From: Hyphomonas adhaerens MHS-3
GTDB taxonomy: Bacteria; Pseudomonadota; Alphaproteobacteria; Caulobacterales; Hyphomonadaceae
Direction of reading: 5' to 3'
Assembly: GCF_000685235.1 (NCBI RefSeq)
Contig: NZ_ARYH01000002.1
Location: 186,001-250,000 of the forward strand
DNA length: 64,000 bases
Below are positions 26,490 through 35,237 of the stretch, one piece after another. The translations under genes were made by a program, and so were the position numbers. Under the pieces are notes generated by a model that saw only the letters and a program-made list of their open reading frames with translations, was not told where the DNA came from and did no database searches. Each line of letters begins with the position of its first letter. Position 1 is the first letter of the stretch.

Positions 26490-28663
26490 CCGAGACCCAA
26501 TACCGCGTTTCCTTTGACGTTGCCTGCATGAAGGCCCTGCGAAAGCTTCCCTCAAAAGTCATGGAGCGATTTCATGACATGGTGCTGAAGCTCATGGTCG
26601 ATCCCTCGCGCAGCGGCCTCAACATTGAGTCCATTCAAGGTGCGCAGGATCCGGCCATGCGTTCTTTCCGCATCGATCAGGGCTACCGCGCCATCGGCTA
26701 TTTGCAAGGCGGCGACTTACTGCTTTTGCATGTCGATGAACATGACAAGGCCTATCGATGGGCGACCAATCGGACTGTGCAGTTTAACACCAAACTGAAC
26801 CGGATCCAGATCCTCGAAAGCGCAACGGCCAGTGAAGCGGCTCCTGCCGGCAATGCGGCCGCGCCCCCAGAACGCACGCGCAAGGGACCGGGACTGTTTG
26901 ATCCCTATACAGATCTGGAATTGACGGGACTCGGCATCGCCGAGAAGCAGATCGACAGGATCCGGACCTATGAGACCGAAGCAGATCTGGAAGCTGATCG
27001 CACCTTTCTGGATGCAACAAGCTACGACGTCCTTTTCTCGTTAGCCGCAGGCTTTTCACTTCAGGAAATCCCAGACCTCATCCTGGCCAATGATCGTCTA
27101 CCTACCGCCAAATTGGAGTTCGCAGAAGCGTTACGGACGGATGAGAGCCGCCAGGATATTTTTGTCCCTGATGACGAAGAAGACCTTCGTCGCTTCCTCA
27201 ATGGTGACCTCGAGGGCTGGCAGGTTTTTCTGCACCCGGAGCAGAGGCGGATTGCCTATCATCGAGCCTATAAAGGCCCCGCCCTCGTCCGCGGCGGTGC
27301 CGGCACAGGCAAGACCGTCGTTGCCATGCATCGGGCCAAACATCTGGCTGATGCGATCGCCAAGGATGCGGGTCGCAAAGGTGACAAAGTCCTGTTCACC
27401 ACTTTCACGTCGACCCTTGCCCAAGACGTCAAGGCCAACCTTGCCACCTTGTGTCCGGAACACCTGGCAGGCCCAGATCCGGTCATTGAAGTGATCAATC
27501 TCGACCGCTGGGTTGGTGACTTTCTGAAGCGCCGCGGATTTGAACGAAACATTGTCTATTTCGGCGAAGACCGCGACCGGCTTGACGATATCTGGACAGA
27601 AGTCCTTGCCGACGCCATCCTACCGGAAGGTTTGTCGGATGAATTCATCAAGGATGAATGGGCCCAAATCATTCAGGCTAAGGGGATCGGAACCGAGCGC
27701 GATTATTTCATGGTCCAGCGAACCGGCCGAGGTACGCCGCTTGATCGTCGAAAGCGGCGCGCCTTGTGGACGGTTTTTGAAGCCTACCGTGCAAAGATGG
27801 TGAGCGAGGGACTGGCTGAACCAGATGACGCCTATCGCGAAGCCATCGCCATATTGGAAAAAGACCGAACCCGGCTTCCCTACTCTTCAGTCGTTGTCGA
27901 CGAAACACAGGATATGGGAGAACCAGCCCTTCGTCTCATCCGGGCCATTGTTCCGAAATCCGGTGAAGGAGATCGCGACAGTCTCTTTCTTGTGGGAGAT
28001 GCACACCAGCGAATCTATTCCCGGAAAGCTTCTCTTTTGGGGTGTGGGATAGAGGTCAGAGGGAGCGCCAGTCGGCTTCGCCTCAATTACAGAACCACCG
28101 AACTGATCCGCCGCTACGCTGTTGCTGTCCTCGAAGGTGTTGCCGTCGATGATCTGGACGATGATTTCGACACGCTGTCCGGCTATCGTAGCCTGAGGCG
28201 CGGTGCCGATCCCATTCGGATTGGCTATGCGACGCCTTCCAAAGAGATCGCCGCGCTGATCGATTGGCTGAAAGAAGTGCCGCCAGACGGCAACACGCCC
28301 GTTTCGACAGCCGTTCTGGTCCGTACAAACCGGCAACTGAGCGAGATCGAAGCGGCGCTTGGCGCTGCCGGGCTTGAAGTATTTGTCTTGCGCAACAACC
28401 GGCCGGACGATCGAATTACACCGGGAGTCCGCCTGGCAACCATGCACCGGGCTAAAGGCCTTGAATTTGATCGCGTGGCATTGGCGCTCCTTTCGAGCGA
28501 AATGGTTCCGCCGCGCCAAGCCCTGTCGCATGCGGTCGATGAAGCTGGCAGGCGCGAAGTCATTGAACGGGAAAAGTCGTTGATCCATGTTGCGGGCACG
28601 CGTGCCAGAAGTGAGTTGAGGGTGAGTTGGCACGGGATCCGTCCAGATCTAATTCTGGGATAG
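26486..28663 (+). CDS. RelE/ParE-like domain fused to a UvrD/Rep-type helicase
   Basis: The ATG at 26486 overlaps the previous stop (ATGA) and has a GGAGA ribosome site; the product is 725 residues. Residues 1-90 follow the RelE/ParE toxin pattern: KALRKLP, then RSFRIDQGYRAIGY, then HVDEHDKAYRWA. A linker leads to a superfamily 1 helicase: Walker A RGGAGTGKTVVAMH (about 267-280), motif II VVVDETQDMG (about 468), motif III LVGDAHQRIY, and the late motif TMHRAKGLEFDRVALAL (about 651). RelE proteins cleave mRNA on ribosomes; whether this one keeps activity is unknown, and it may only be a binding module. It is the fourth gene of the operon. It could sense or unwind phage DNA replication intermediates; that is inference. 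Confidence 0.9.
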   Translation: MTETQYRVSFDVACMKALRKLPSKVMERFHDMVLKLMVDPSRSGLNIESIQGAQDPAMRSFRIDQGYRAIGYLQGGDLLLLHVDEHDKAYRWATNRTVQFNTKLNRIQILESATASEAAPAGNAAAPPERTRKGPGLFDPYTDLELTGLGIAEKQIDRIRTYETEADLEADRTFLDATSYDVLFSLAAGFSLQEIPDLILANDRLPTAKLEFAEALRTDESRQDIFVPDDEEDLRRFLNGDLEGWQVFLHPEQRRIAYHRAYKGPALVRGGAGTGKTVVAMHRAKHLADAIAKDAGRKGDKVLFTTFTSTLAQDVKANLATLCPEHLAGPDPVIEVINLDRWVGDFLKRRGFERNIVYFGEDRDRLDDIWTEVLADAILPEGLSDEFIKDEWAQIIQAKGIGTERDYFMVQRTGRGTPLDRRKRRALWTVFEAYRAKMVSEGLAEPDDAYREAIAILEKDRTRLPYSSVVVDETQDMGEPALRLIRAIVPKSGEGDRDSLFLVGDAHQRIYSRKASLLGCGIEVRGSASRLRLNYRTTELIRRYAVAVLEGVAVDDLDDDFDTLSGYRSLRRGADPIRIGYATPSKEIAALIDWLKEVPPDGNTPVSTAVLVRTNRQLSEIEAALGAAGLEVFVLRNNRPDDRITPGVRLATMHRAKGLEFDRVALALLSSEMVPPRQALSHAVDEAGRREVIEREKSLIHVAGTRARSELRVSWHGIRPDLILG

Positions 28664-28671
28664 AGGCACGC

Positions 28672-28785
28672 ATGCGGGAACCGGCATTTAAAGACTGGTT
28701 CGACGCCCGTAGTGCGTCGGTCGCTCGAGCATGTGGAGAGCTCCGCTCCCGACGCACTCGCGATATCTCAAACCATGAACAATGA
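28672..28785 (+). pseudogene. Short truncated reading frame after the helicase operon
   Basis: Eight bases after the UvrD-type gene, an ATG with a GAGG site starts a 37-residue frame beginning MREPAFKDWFDARSASVAR. The first dozen residues look like the start of restriction-associated proteins that open with a phage-integrase-like helical segment (EPAFxxWLxARxLS); the reading then ends at a TGA. It may be the stump of a lost fifth gene, or a genuine small coupled gene. The following 115 bp up to the PLD gene hold nothing recognisable. Confidence 0.35.
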
Positions 28786-28900
28786 AAGGGTCAGACTCTC
28801 GAAATAAACGCGGGACCCGTGGGGCTCAGCTCAGGCTGACGAAAGCAAATCTCATGCCGAGCTTCTCAGGTCTATCTAAACTCAATTTGACTGACGATTT

Positions 28901-31441
28901 CTAGATCAATCTCGCGATGTCGAGGTGGGTTGGCTTAAACCTCAAAGACGTATTGTCCTTACTCAACTTGATAAGGCTTAAGCGACTAGGTGTGCTTGTT
29001 GCGACAATTCGCAAATCCCAACTCTTGATGTTACGACTGAGAGCGACATCGCCTGGTTCTGCGCCTTCGGGCCAAGTATTCTTCGACGAATTCTTGCGAA
29101 CGGCTAGGCACCACTGTGACAACGAATCGATGTTCCGAAGCCAGCTCTTATCACTCGATGAGAAGCCACCGATACTCTCTTCTGCCTCCTCGAGAACAAC
29201 ATCTTCACTGTGCGCCATTTGCGCCAACGCCAGAACCATCGCATTTCGTTCCAGCCGGCTATTTAGACTCTCTTGGCTTTCATTGAATTGCTTCCGCAGA
29301 TCCATGGCAAGGCGACAATCCCAAGCGAGCCAAAGAAGCAATCCCTTGAGACGAGCGACGTCATCACTTGACTGAATTTCTTCGCCTAGGCCTTCCAAGT
29401 GCAGTAATGATTGTTCGCCCTCGAACAGACTGAACATGATTTCATTCAAGAGCTTTGAGCGGACCTCTTCAGGGACTGTTGTTTTCCCCTTCTCTACCCA
29501 AGTGACACGACCATCACACTTCCGTAGTTCTCTCAGCACAGCCAATACGGCGAGCAACCGGACAAGCACCTGTTCCAGAGGTTGCTCGCCCTTAACAAAG
29601 GCTTTGAGCTGCGCCGTCATTCTATAGATGAGTGTTTTCACCTTCGCGTGACATGCGGTCAGTATTTCTTCCTGCTTGCGAGAAACATATGACTCTTCGT
29701 CTTGATCATCATCGGCGCCCACTTGCTCCTCTTCACTCCGGCCCATGAGGTCAACGTGTTCTGTAGGCGCACTTCGATTTAGGTTTAGGTGATAGATGAG
29801 CGTGTCAAGGAGATAACCGAAATCGCCATTGTGATTGAGACGCTTCTTGGGCCTTCGACCCGTCATCTCCTCAACATCAATCGCTAAACCACCTGGCTCC
29901 GTTAATCCGTCTTCTGAAGTGTTTCCTGAAGCGCTTGCCTTCACTGACGCTACCGACTTCGCCTCAGTCGCTTCGGAGAATACAATTTTTTCGATGCAAC
30001 CGATCAACGCTTCGATATTGGGTGAATCTGATTCCAAGCTTTGGAGGGCTTCCTTGAAGCGGCGCTGGGTCCCGCTCCTAGATTGCTCTTCGACTTCTTT
30101 GCAGTGATGCAAGAGTAGCTTCAAAACCAAACGGTCATCGACAACGACGTTCAACGCGCTGGCCGCCAAAAGGTCCGCTTCAGGGAACTCGACAATCACC
30201 AATTCGTCTTGGGGTCGGGGCTGTGTCGATTGGCCCAGCGTGATGCCTTCTGGGGAGAAAAGGATAAATTTCGGCTCTAATAATTCTGACAATAAATTTC
30301 GGTCGAGCAAAACGCGGAAATCCTCGACGACGGCTACACCACTTCGATGGCTTGGCGGTTCCGCCTCGGTTTGTGTTTCGGCATTTTCTCTGATCGCGAG
30401 CCAGTCCTCTTCACACAAGAAAGGCATGCCCGCAATCGACGCAAAGCCGGTGGCTTCTGCTGCCGAATGTGCCTGATCTCCATAATAAGCGAGCATTAGC
30501 TCGACATTGCTTCGAAGGTTTGGAGACAGCCATGCGGGCGCACTCGGATTGGCGCTGCCCGATGCAAAGATAGCTTGTCCATCTTCCTGTTGAACAAAGA
30601 TTCCTTTAGCATGGAGATAGCGAGAGCTTTCTAGGTCGCTTTCCTCGTCAACACCAAGGGCCTTTGCACTCACCAGAGAAATGTCAATCAGGGTCCGGGC
30701 GTTGGGCGAAATTTGCACCGTATTGGGATCAACTGCGATCGTAAGTCTCTTGGGTCGCAAGTCGTTTGCAACCTGCCGAACAAAATTTAGCTCGCGATCA
30801 AAGAAAGCGCCGGTGAGAGACACACTATCGACATCGCCGCCGATAGAGTTTGCGAATTGACTCCAAAGAGAAGCAGAATTTGGGCGGCCGGCCAAAAGCC
30901 TCACACGACCATCTTTACGAGCAGCACTTTGCATCCAGGGTGCAAACTCTCGGACGCGACGAACCATGAGTCGGATTTGGTCCGGCACGTCAGATGTGAA
31001 GTGGCTGAGCCAATACTCGATCTCTGCCCACACATCCTGCGCCAACGAAACACCTTCGGCGTCTGCCCTACCATCGATCCGCACTAGGTTTGTCATTTCT
31101 CGATTAAATCCAAACCCCGAAAGCGTCATGTTGTGGCTTCCGACGAGCACTAGGCCTTTATCCTTGCCCGTCAGGAAAATGAGCTTTGGGTGAAATGCTC
31201 CGCCGACTTTGACTGGCATGAGTGTATAACTTCGGCCCGCAAATTGAGGAGGATGGCTCGCAATTGAATGAGCATACTGATCGGCGTCCATCATCAAGAC
31301 ATTGTGGCGGACGCCAGCATGGATCAGACGCCGAAGAACAACCTCTTCGTAGAATGGCAGATATGCATTGAACGTCGTGATGAGAGACGCCTCATACCCT
31401 CCCTTTCGAAGTTCATCCAGCAATGAAACACTATGGAGCAT
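28901..31441 (-). CDS. PLD-superfamily protein, possible defence nuclease
   Basis: The chosen start at 31441 follows a GGAG site and overlaps the upstream gene by 11 bp; 846 residues result, although the frame opens at 31516. Two HxK-type half-sites are visible: FHPKLIFLTG with GSHNMTLSGFG (about 115-145), and RYLHAKGIFV with FASGSANPSAPAW (about 280-305). These are the HKD-like catalytic halves of phospholipase D-family nucleases, with Asn, Ser or Thr variants in the second part. The remaining 540 residues, largely helical and acidic, are unassigned. DrmC of DISARM is also PLD-like but far shorter, so this is not simply DrmC. The operon runs opposite to the helicase genes, so it may be an independent module. 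Confidence 0.85.
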   Translation of the reverse strand: MLHSVSLLDELRKGGYEASLITTFNAYLPFYEEVVLRRLIHAGVRHNVLMMDADQYAHSIASHPPQFAGRSYTLMPVKVGGAFHPKLIFLTGKDKGLVLVGSHNMTLSGFGFNREMTNLVRIDGRADAEGVSLAQDVWAEIEYWLSHFTSDVPDQIRLMVRRVREFAPWMQSAARKDGRVRLLAGRPNSASLWSQFANSIGGDVDSVSLTGAFFDRELNFVRQVANDLRPKRLTIAVDPNTVQISPNARTLIDISLVSAKALGVDEESDLESSRYLHAKGIFVQQEDGQAIFASGSANPSAPAWLSPNLRSNVELMLAYYGDQAHSAAEATGFASIAGMPFLCEEDWLAIRENAETQTEAEPPSHRSGVAVVEDFRVLLDRNLLSELLEPKFILFSPEGITLGQSTQPRPQDELVIVEFPEADLLAASALNVVVDDRLVLKLLLHHCKEVEEQSRSGTQRRFKEALQSLESDSPNIEALIGCIEKIVFSEATEAKSVASVKASASGNTSEDGLTEPGGLAIDVEEMTGRRPKKRLNHNGDFGYLLDTLIYHLNLNRSAPTEHVDLMGRSEEEQVGADDDQDEESYVSRKQEEILTACHAKVKTLIYRMTAQLKAFVKGEQPLEQVLVRLLAVLAVLRELRKCDGRVTWVEKGKTTVPEEVRSKLLNEIMFSLFEGEQSLLHLEGLGEEIQSSDDVARLKGLLLWLAWDCRLAMDLRKQFNESQESLNSRLERNAMVLALAQMAHSEDVVLEEAEESIGGFSSSDKSWLRNIDSLSQWCLAVRKNSSKNTWPEGAEPGDVALSRNIKSWDLRIVATSTPSRLSLIKLSKDNTSLRFKPTHLDIARLI

Positions 31442-33083
31442 CCCCAAGCTCCATGATCGAGTATCCCCACTTGCTTGGCCGCCATCGATCCGCACCAGAC
31501 CGCTCCAAAGCGCCAATATCCTTCAAGACTCTGAGAGCCTGATTGAAGCGCGGGCGCGTATGCGCCGCAGACGGAACAGCAATAATCGTCAATCCCTGGT
31601 CCGATGGTCGTATGCGGAAAGTGGAGCGAGATTGCCCCCGCAGCTTCCTCAGTGCGACTCGAAGGTGCAACTCAATACCCCATTCCACTAAAAGCCAGCG
31701 CAGCACGTCGCGCATAGACATTTGAGCCCACGTCTTGCTGGTGTGATGCTCGAATGTCTTGAGGTTTGCAGGGTAATGAAGAAAATAGCCCCTATCGAAG
31801 ATCAAATCAGCATAGGGGCTCGGAAGATCTACATCGCGGTGCCCCAGAGCAAGAAATATCCGAAGGCCCGCCGAGACAATTTCGCGCCGACCATCTGCCG
31901 ATTTTGACGCGCGAGTGAGTTCCGCAACGCGCTCCATCAACGACATTTCGTGCAAAGGAGCCCGCCAATTTTGCAGATCGGGCACCCATGCAGCCGCACT
32001 GCCGAGATAGTCGGAATAGCTATTATGAACACCAAGTTCGCTTAAGGCTGCGATCGTCTCAGGTTCCGACAAATACCAGTCCACGACCTGCGCGGCGGAA
32101 TCCAAACGCAGTCCAGACGCCTCGTAGGCATCTAATACAGCGTAGAATAATCCCTGTACGGCAATGGAGAGGATCTCATTCCGCGCATAGATAGCCCAAT
32201 TGATTCTATTGCTTTTCAGATTCGGGGGAACCTCCCAAGTCAACCCACTGGGGAGGAATCCGGTATACGCGCAGGCACGGAACGCACTCTCAGAAATCTG
32301 TTCGCCTTCATTATCAAGCAGCTCAGTTAGGCCCAGAATTGACTGCAAAGACTGTCGCCGGGGCAATGCGTCCGGGTCAGCAAACAAGCCTTGAGCCGAA
32401 AAAAGGTCAACTAAGACGGATTGCTCTTTATCATTCTTGGAAAGTTGGCAGGGGCAAAATGAACTCAATGCTTCAAGTTCAGATGCGGTAACAACATCAG
32501 CATCCACGACGGACAGAAACAGATCACGGTTTACGCTATGATCAACGCTTTTTGCAATTTGCTCCCCAATCTGCCGCGTATATTTGATTCCGCGCGATGA
32601 GTCGCCGTCGAGGATCGACAGTTCTGCAAAGACCCCGATGTAGTACTGCCCCAGGCCGCCCAGGCGATTAAGGAAGTAACGCTGCTTTGCCCCATCTCTC
32701 AAGGAATAGTCCGAGAGCGTGACTTTGCCATCTTTTTCGAGTGAGGACGCGACCGGGGAAAGCGTATTGCTTCCTACGATTGCCGCAGCATGATCCTCAA
32801 AATTTTCCCCCGCTGTCGCCGCATGCCGCGTCGCGATCAGCGAAAAAAGACAATCCGCTCGTCGAAATCGCTCGATAAATTCGTCATTGAACTGATTGTG
32901 TCCCGCTTGATCCAAAGCCCAAATGAGCCAGGGATAGAATGAATAGTACCGGGCACGGTCTGTGACGTTCGTGATGCCAGGCAGAAGCCGACTATATATG
33001 TTGATGCAAGGCGCCTGCACCGCCAAGTGGTCAAGACCGCCGATTTGCGGAGGCGGCTTTACCCAAGCGGCCTCAACGCGCAT
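31431..33083 (-). CDS. Unknown 550-residue partner of the PLD protein
   Basis: The protein begins MRVEAAWVKPPPQIGGLDHLAVQ and has a central conserved-looking stretch NVTDRARYYSFYPWLIWAL near residue 40. The C-terminal 80 residues (LRVALRKLRG, then RFNQALRVLKDIGALERS) have the spacing of a winged helix. I do not recognise a family; no signal peptide or catalytic motif is seen. It overlaps the PLD gene by 11 bp, so the two are coupled. The ATG at 33083 is overlapped by an even shorter upstream frame. One idea, inference only, is that this is a DNA-binding specificity subunit for the PLD nuclease. Confidence 0.78.
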   Translation of the reverse strand: MRVEAAWVKPPPQIGGLDHLAVQAPCINIYSRLLPGITNVTDRARYYSFYPWLIWALDQAGHNQFNDEFIERFRRADCLFSLIATRHAATAGENFEDHAAAIVGSNTLSPVASSLEKDGKVTLSDYSLRDGAKQRYFLNRLGGLGQYYIGVFAELSILDGDSSRGIKYTRQIGEQIAKSVDHSVNRDLFLSVVDADVVTASELEALSSFCPCQLSKNDKEQSVLVDLFSAQGLFADPDALPRRQSLQSILGLTELLDNEGEQISESAFRACAYTGFLPSGLTWEVPPNLKSNRINWAIYARNEILSIAVQGLFYAVLDAYEASGLRLDSAAQVVDWYLSEPETIAALSELGVHNSYSDYLGSAAAWVPDLQNWRAPLHEMSLMERVAELTRASKSADGRREIVSAGLRIFLALGHRDVDLPSPYADLIFDRGYFLHYPANLKTFEHHTSKTWAQMSMRDVLRWLLVEWGIELHLRVALRKLRGQSRSTFRIRPSDQGLTIIAVPSAAHTRPRFNQALRVLKDIGALERSGADRWRPSKWGYSIMELGDAP

Positions 33084-33177
33084 TTATTCGCCTCCAGAAA
33101 TCGAGGAAGTGCGGATAGTTGGAGCGCTGTGCGGAGCCTGATTTTCCCCAACGCTCAATGAACTCGTCAACTGTCAT
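33073..33177 (-). pseudogene. 34-residue frame resembling the N-terminus of a DNA methylase
   Basis: An ATG at 33177 with a GAGG site five bases upstream starts MTVDEFIERWGKSGSAQRSNY and stops after 34 residues, overlapping the next gene by 11 bp. The phrase FIxRWxxSGxxxRxNYxxFL is the usual opening of large Eco57I-type methylase or type IIG proteins. The simplest reading is that it is the stump of a deleted methylase gene that formerly stood before the PLD pair, now serving at most as a leader peptide. Alternatively it is a real small coupled gene. Confidence 0.4.
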
Positions 33178-33183
33178 ACCGCC

Positions 33184-33315
33184 TCAAAAAATATTACCCA
33201 TGCCACCTATGCGCGGAACCTTAAACGCATTCTCAAGTCCCGCAATGATCACGATGTCTAAGCTCTGGGATTCAATCCGAACATCGCACACTGGCGATCG
33301 CGGGTCGGAACGGGC
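33184..33315 (-). pseudogene. Start-less short frame, gene remnant
   Basis: Between stops on the minus strand there is an open stretch of 43 codons whose translation has good protein character (DVRIESQSLDIVIIAGLENA and then FKVPRIGGMGNIF) but no ATG; only a GTG at 33291 is available. It ends six bases before the methylase-like stump. It is probably the 3' end of a decayed gene; I do not recognise the family. Confidence 0.3.
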
Positions 33316-33488
33316 CTAAACAACGACCTTTCAATTCCGTTACAGAAGAGGTTCTCCATGCACGCTTGAAAAGTCTTTCGGGCGGCCACTAAACTTTTGG
33401 GTATTTCAGATTTATTTGTTGACTACATCATCATTTTTTGGTTAATACATGGGTATTCCAGAATTCCATTGCACCCAGGAGTTTTCGT
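33316..33488. other. Intergenic region upstream of the HTH gene
   Basis: This region becomes strongly AT-rich towards the right and holds the promoter described at 33419-33448. Nothing else is recognised. Confidence 0.3.
33419..33448 (+). promoter_or_regulatory. Sigma-70-like promoter for the HTH/DUF4258-like pair
   Basis: TTGACT at 33419-33424 and TAATAC at 33443-33448 are separated by 18 bp, close to consensus housekeeping promoter boxes. The start codon of the next gene (33489) lies about 40 bp downstream with an AGGAG ribosome site. Confidence 0.5.
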
Positions 33489-34628
33489 ATGCGCGTTTTG
33501 AGAGATGAATTTCATGATCGGCTCGATGAATTTGAGGCCGAATACGATTGGCTGGAACACGACAATGGAAAGTCCATACTCGCCCTTATCGGCGAGCTTA
33601 TTGAACGTATGACGTCGTCTCACAAAGCCAATGTCAGCATGGCCGCCCTAATTGAGATTGTGGCCCATGGAGACGTTCTTGAATGGGACTGGTCTCGCCT
33701 GTCAAAGACCCAGATTACCCCGCATTGGCGCGAGGAACTTGAAGAGGCCATGTCCTATTCCGTGCTGAACGGCCCCGATCTATTTGATCGCCTGCACGAT
33801 CTGAACGCATTTGCATATTTCGGAATGATACCGAATTGGAATCCGGAGTACTGGCCGGATCCAACCGATCCACGCTCGACTGTAGTCCTATCGAGACGGG
33901 AGGCTCAGCGAGATCTGGAAAAATGGGTGCAGGATGTCTGCGAGGAAGTAGATGAACTCGAAAAGCTGCTGCCTGCCGCCCAGCTGAAATCGGGCCTATT
34001 CGACGCGTGTCTGACAACAAGGACCGCTGCCAAAGCCCGTCTCGCCTACGACAAGGGAGACTCCCTCTCAATCGCAGAGCTCGCGGCCCTCTCACGCGTG
34101 TCAATGAAGCGACTACAGAACGCCGTCTACGCCAAGACGGATGAAGCACCGCTTGTCGCAAAAGATGGAAAGATCGCCGCGGAGAACGCACGAGCATGGC
34201 TGGAAGCGCGCGACTACAAACCATCCATTTGGCAGGCCATTGAAGATCTGCAGCCTCTGAACTCTGATTGGGGTGAGGATGTTCCTTACGGAAGCGAAAC
34301 GTCCGAATCCAAGCTGGCTGACTATGTCTTTATCCCTGTTGCCAACGATGGGTCCGAATTTCTACCAGAACTGTGTTGGCGCGACGGGAGAGGCGCCTCC
34401 GAAGCCGGGTACACCATCGGGCCGAAGGGCGCCGAACAGAAAGTCGCAGACTATCGAACCGCTCTGGACATCCTGTCAAAAATGGAAACGCCGCGATGGC
34501 GCAGACCTAACCCGGAGAGTGGAAACTGGGGAATCGTTACTGGTCAAAGCTGGCGCCGGGTAGCGCTCGCGGGCCTTAATATTCCGAATTCCGATCAATT
34601 GACCACTCAAACTCAAGAGGCCAAATGA
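33489..34628 (+). CDS. HTH-containing protein coupled to a small DUF4258-like gene
   Basis: The 379-residue protein starts at the ATG at 33489, which has AGGAG seven bases upstream; an earlier TTG is ignored. The N-terminal 170 residues are acidic and helical. Residues about 190-255 look like a DNA-binding module: SLSIAELAALSRVSMKRLQNA is a good helix-turn-helix, followed by KDGKIAAENARAWLEARDY as in MerR or excisionase-type regulators. The last 100 residues have beta-like character (YVFIPVANDGSEFLP). The stop overlaps the next start (ATGA). The arrangement resembles a toxin-antitoxin or regulator-effector pair; the family is not known to me. Confidence 0.75.
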   Translation: MRVLRDEFHDRLDEFEAEYDWLEHDNGKSILALIGELIERMTSSHKANVSMAALIEIVAHGDVLEWDWSRLSKTQITPHWREELEEAMSYSVLNGPDLFDRLHDLNAFAYFGMIPNWNPEYWPDPTDPRSTVVLSRREAQRDLEKWVQDVCEEVDELEKLLPAAQLKSGLFDACLTTRTAAKARLAYDKGDSLSIAELAALSRVSMKRLQNAVYAKTDEAPLVAKDGKIAAENARAWLEARDYKPSIWQAIEDLQPLNSDWGEDVPYGSETSESKLADYVFIPVANDGSEFLPELCWRDGRGASEAGYTIGPKGAEQKVADYRTALDILSKMETPRWRRPNPESGNWGIVTGQSWRRVALAGLNIPNSDQLTTQTQEAK

Positions 34629-34912
34629 TGTCGACCTCAAATCTCATTGGGTCCTTCCAGACGTCTCGACACGCAGAAAAGAGAAAGGCGCAAAGGTCTA
34701 TCCCAGAAATGGCCATTGAGCTGCTAGTGAAATTTGGATCAAGCGAACCGAGTTATGATCAAACCGAGCGGCTCTATTTTTCCGACAGGGATTGGAAACG
34801 TGTGAAGAGATACTTCGGTGCCTGGATGCCGAATAAATCGGGTCAGCTCCGGGAGCTTTGTCTCGTGCTCGCGCAAGACGGAACCATCATAACGGTTGCG
34901 CACGCACATTGA
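34625..34912 (+). CDS. DUF4258-like small protein, possible toxin
   Basis: The 95-residue protein has the pattern RHAEKRKAQRSIPEMAIELL near its N-terminus, then a beta-rich end with LCLVLAQDGTIITVAHAH. This follows the RHxxxRxxxRxI start and basic core of DUF4258, a RelE-like fold group often found as toxins. The start overlaps the stop of the upstream gene by four bases; a second ATG comes immediately after. It is the last gene of the island before the tRNA. The assignment rests on the short motif only and could be wrong. Confidence 0.65.
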   Translation: MMSTSNLIGSFQTSRHAEKRKAQRSIPEMAIELLVKFGSSEPSYDQTERLYFSDRDWKRVKRYFGAWMPNKSGQLRELCLVLAQDGTIITVAHAH

Positions 34913-35147
34913 ACAAATTGCCAATCCCAAAGACCTCGACGTCAAGCCAGTACATGCCACATCATACCATGCTGAGCATGATCAGAGGCATTTGTGAGCC
35001 GTAATGGAATCACACATCGCTAATCAGCCCGAGCCTGCACAAGGTATTCAGTGAAATGCTTGAAATTTAGCTGTGGGACAAAATGAGGGTTGGTTCGTCC
35101 AGGAAAAAATAAATAAGCATTAAAAACAAAGAGATAATCGAATATTT
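34913..35147. other. Intergenic stretch at the island/tRNA boundary
   Basis: 235 bp of increasingly AT-rich sequence between the DUF4258-like gene and the 3' end of the tRNA-Ser. If the island entered by site-specific recombination at the tRNA, the junction is here. I see no integrase and no repeat of the tRNA 3' end. Confidence 0.3.

Positions 35148-35237
<90 letters not shown>

Noticed and set aside
12198-28663. BREX or Dpd (7-deazaguanine) system
   Set aside because: No PglZ, BrxL or BrxC for BREX and no TGT-like DpdA; SNF2 helicase and large methylase fit DISARM-type systems better.
33119-33319. 66-residue plus-strand frame
   Set aside because: Its antisense strand has the better protein-like reading (remnants at 33073-33315).
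1-35147. CRISPR array or intact insertion sequence
   Set aside because: No regularly spaced repeats, transposase gene or terminal inverted repeats were seen.
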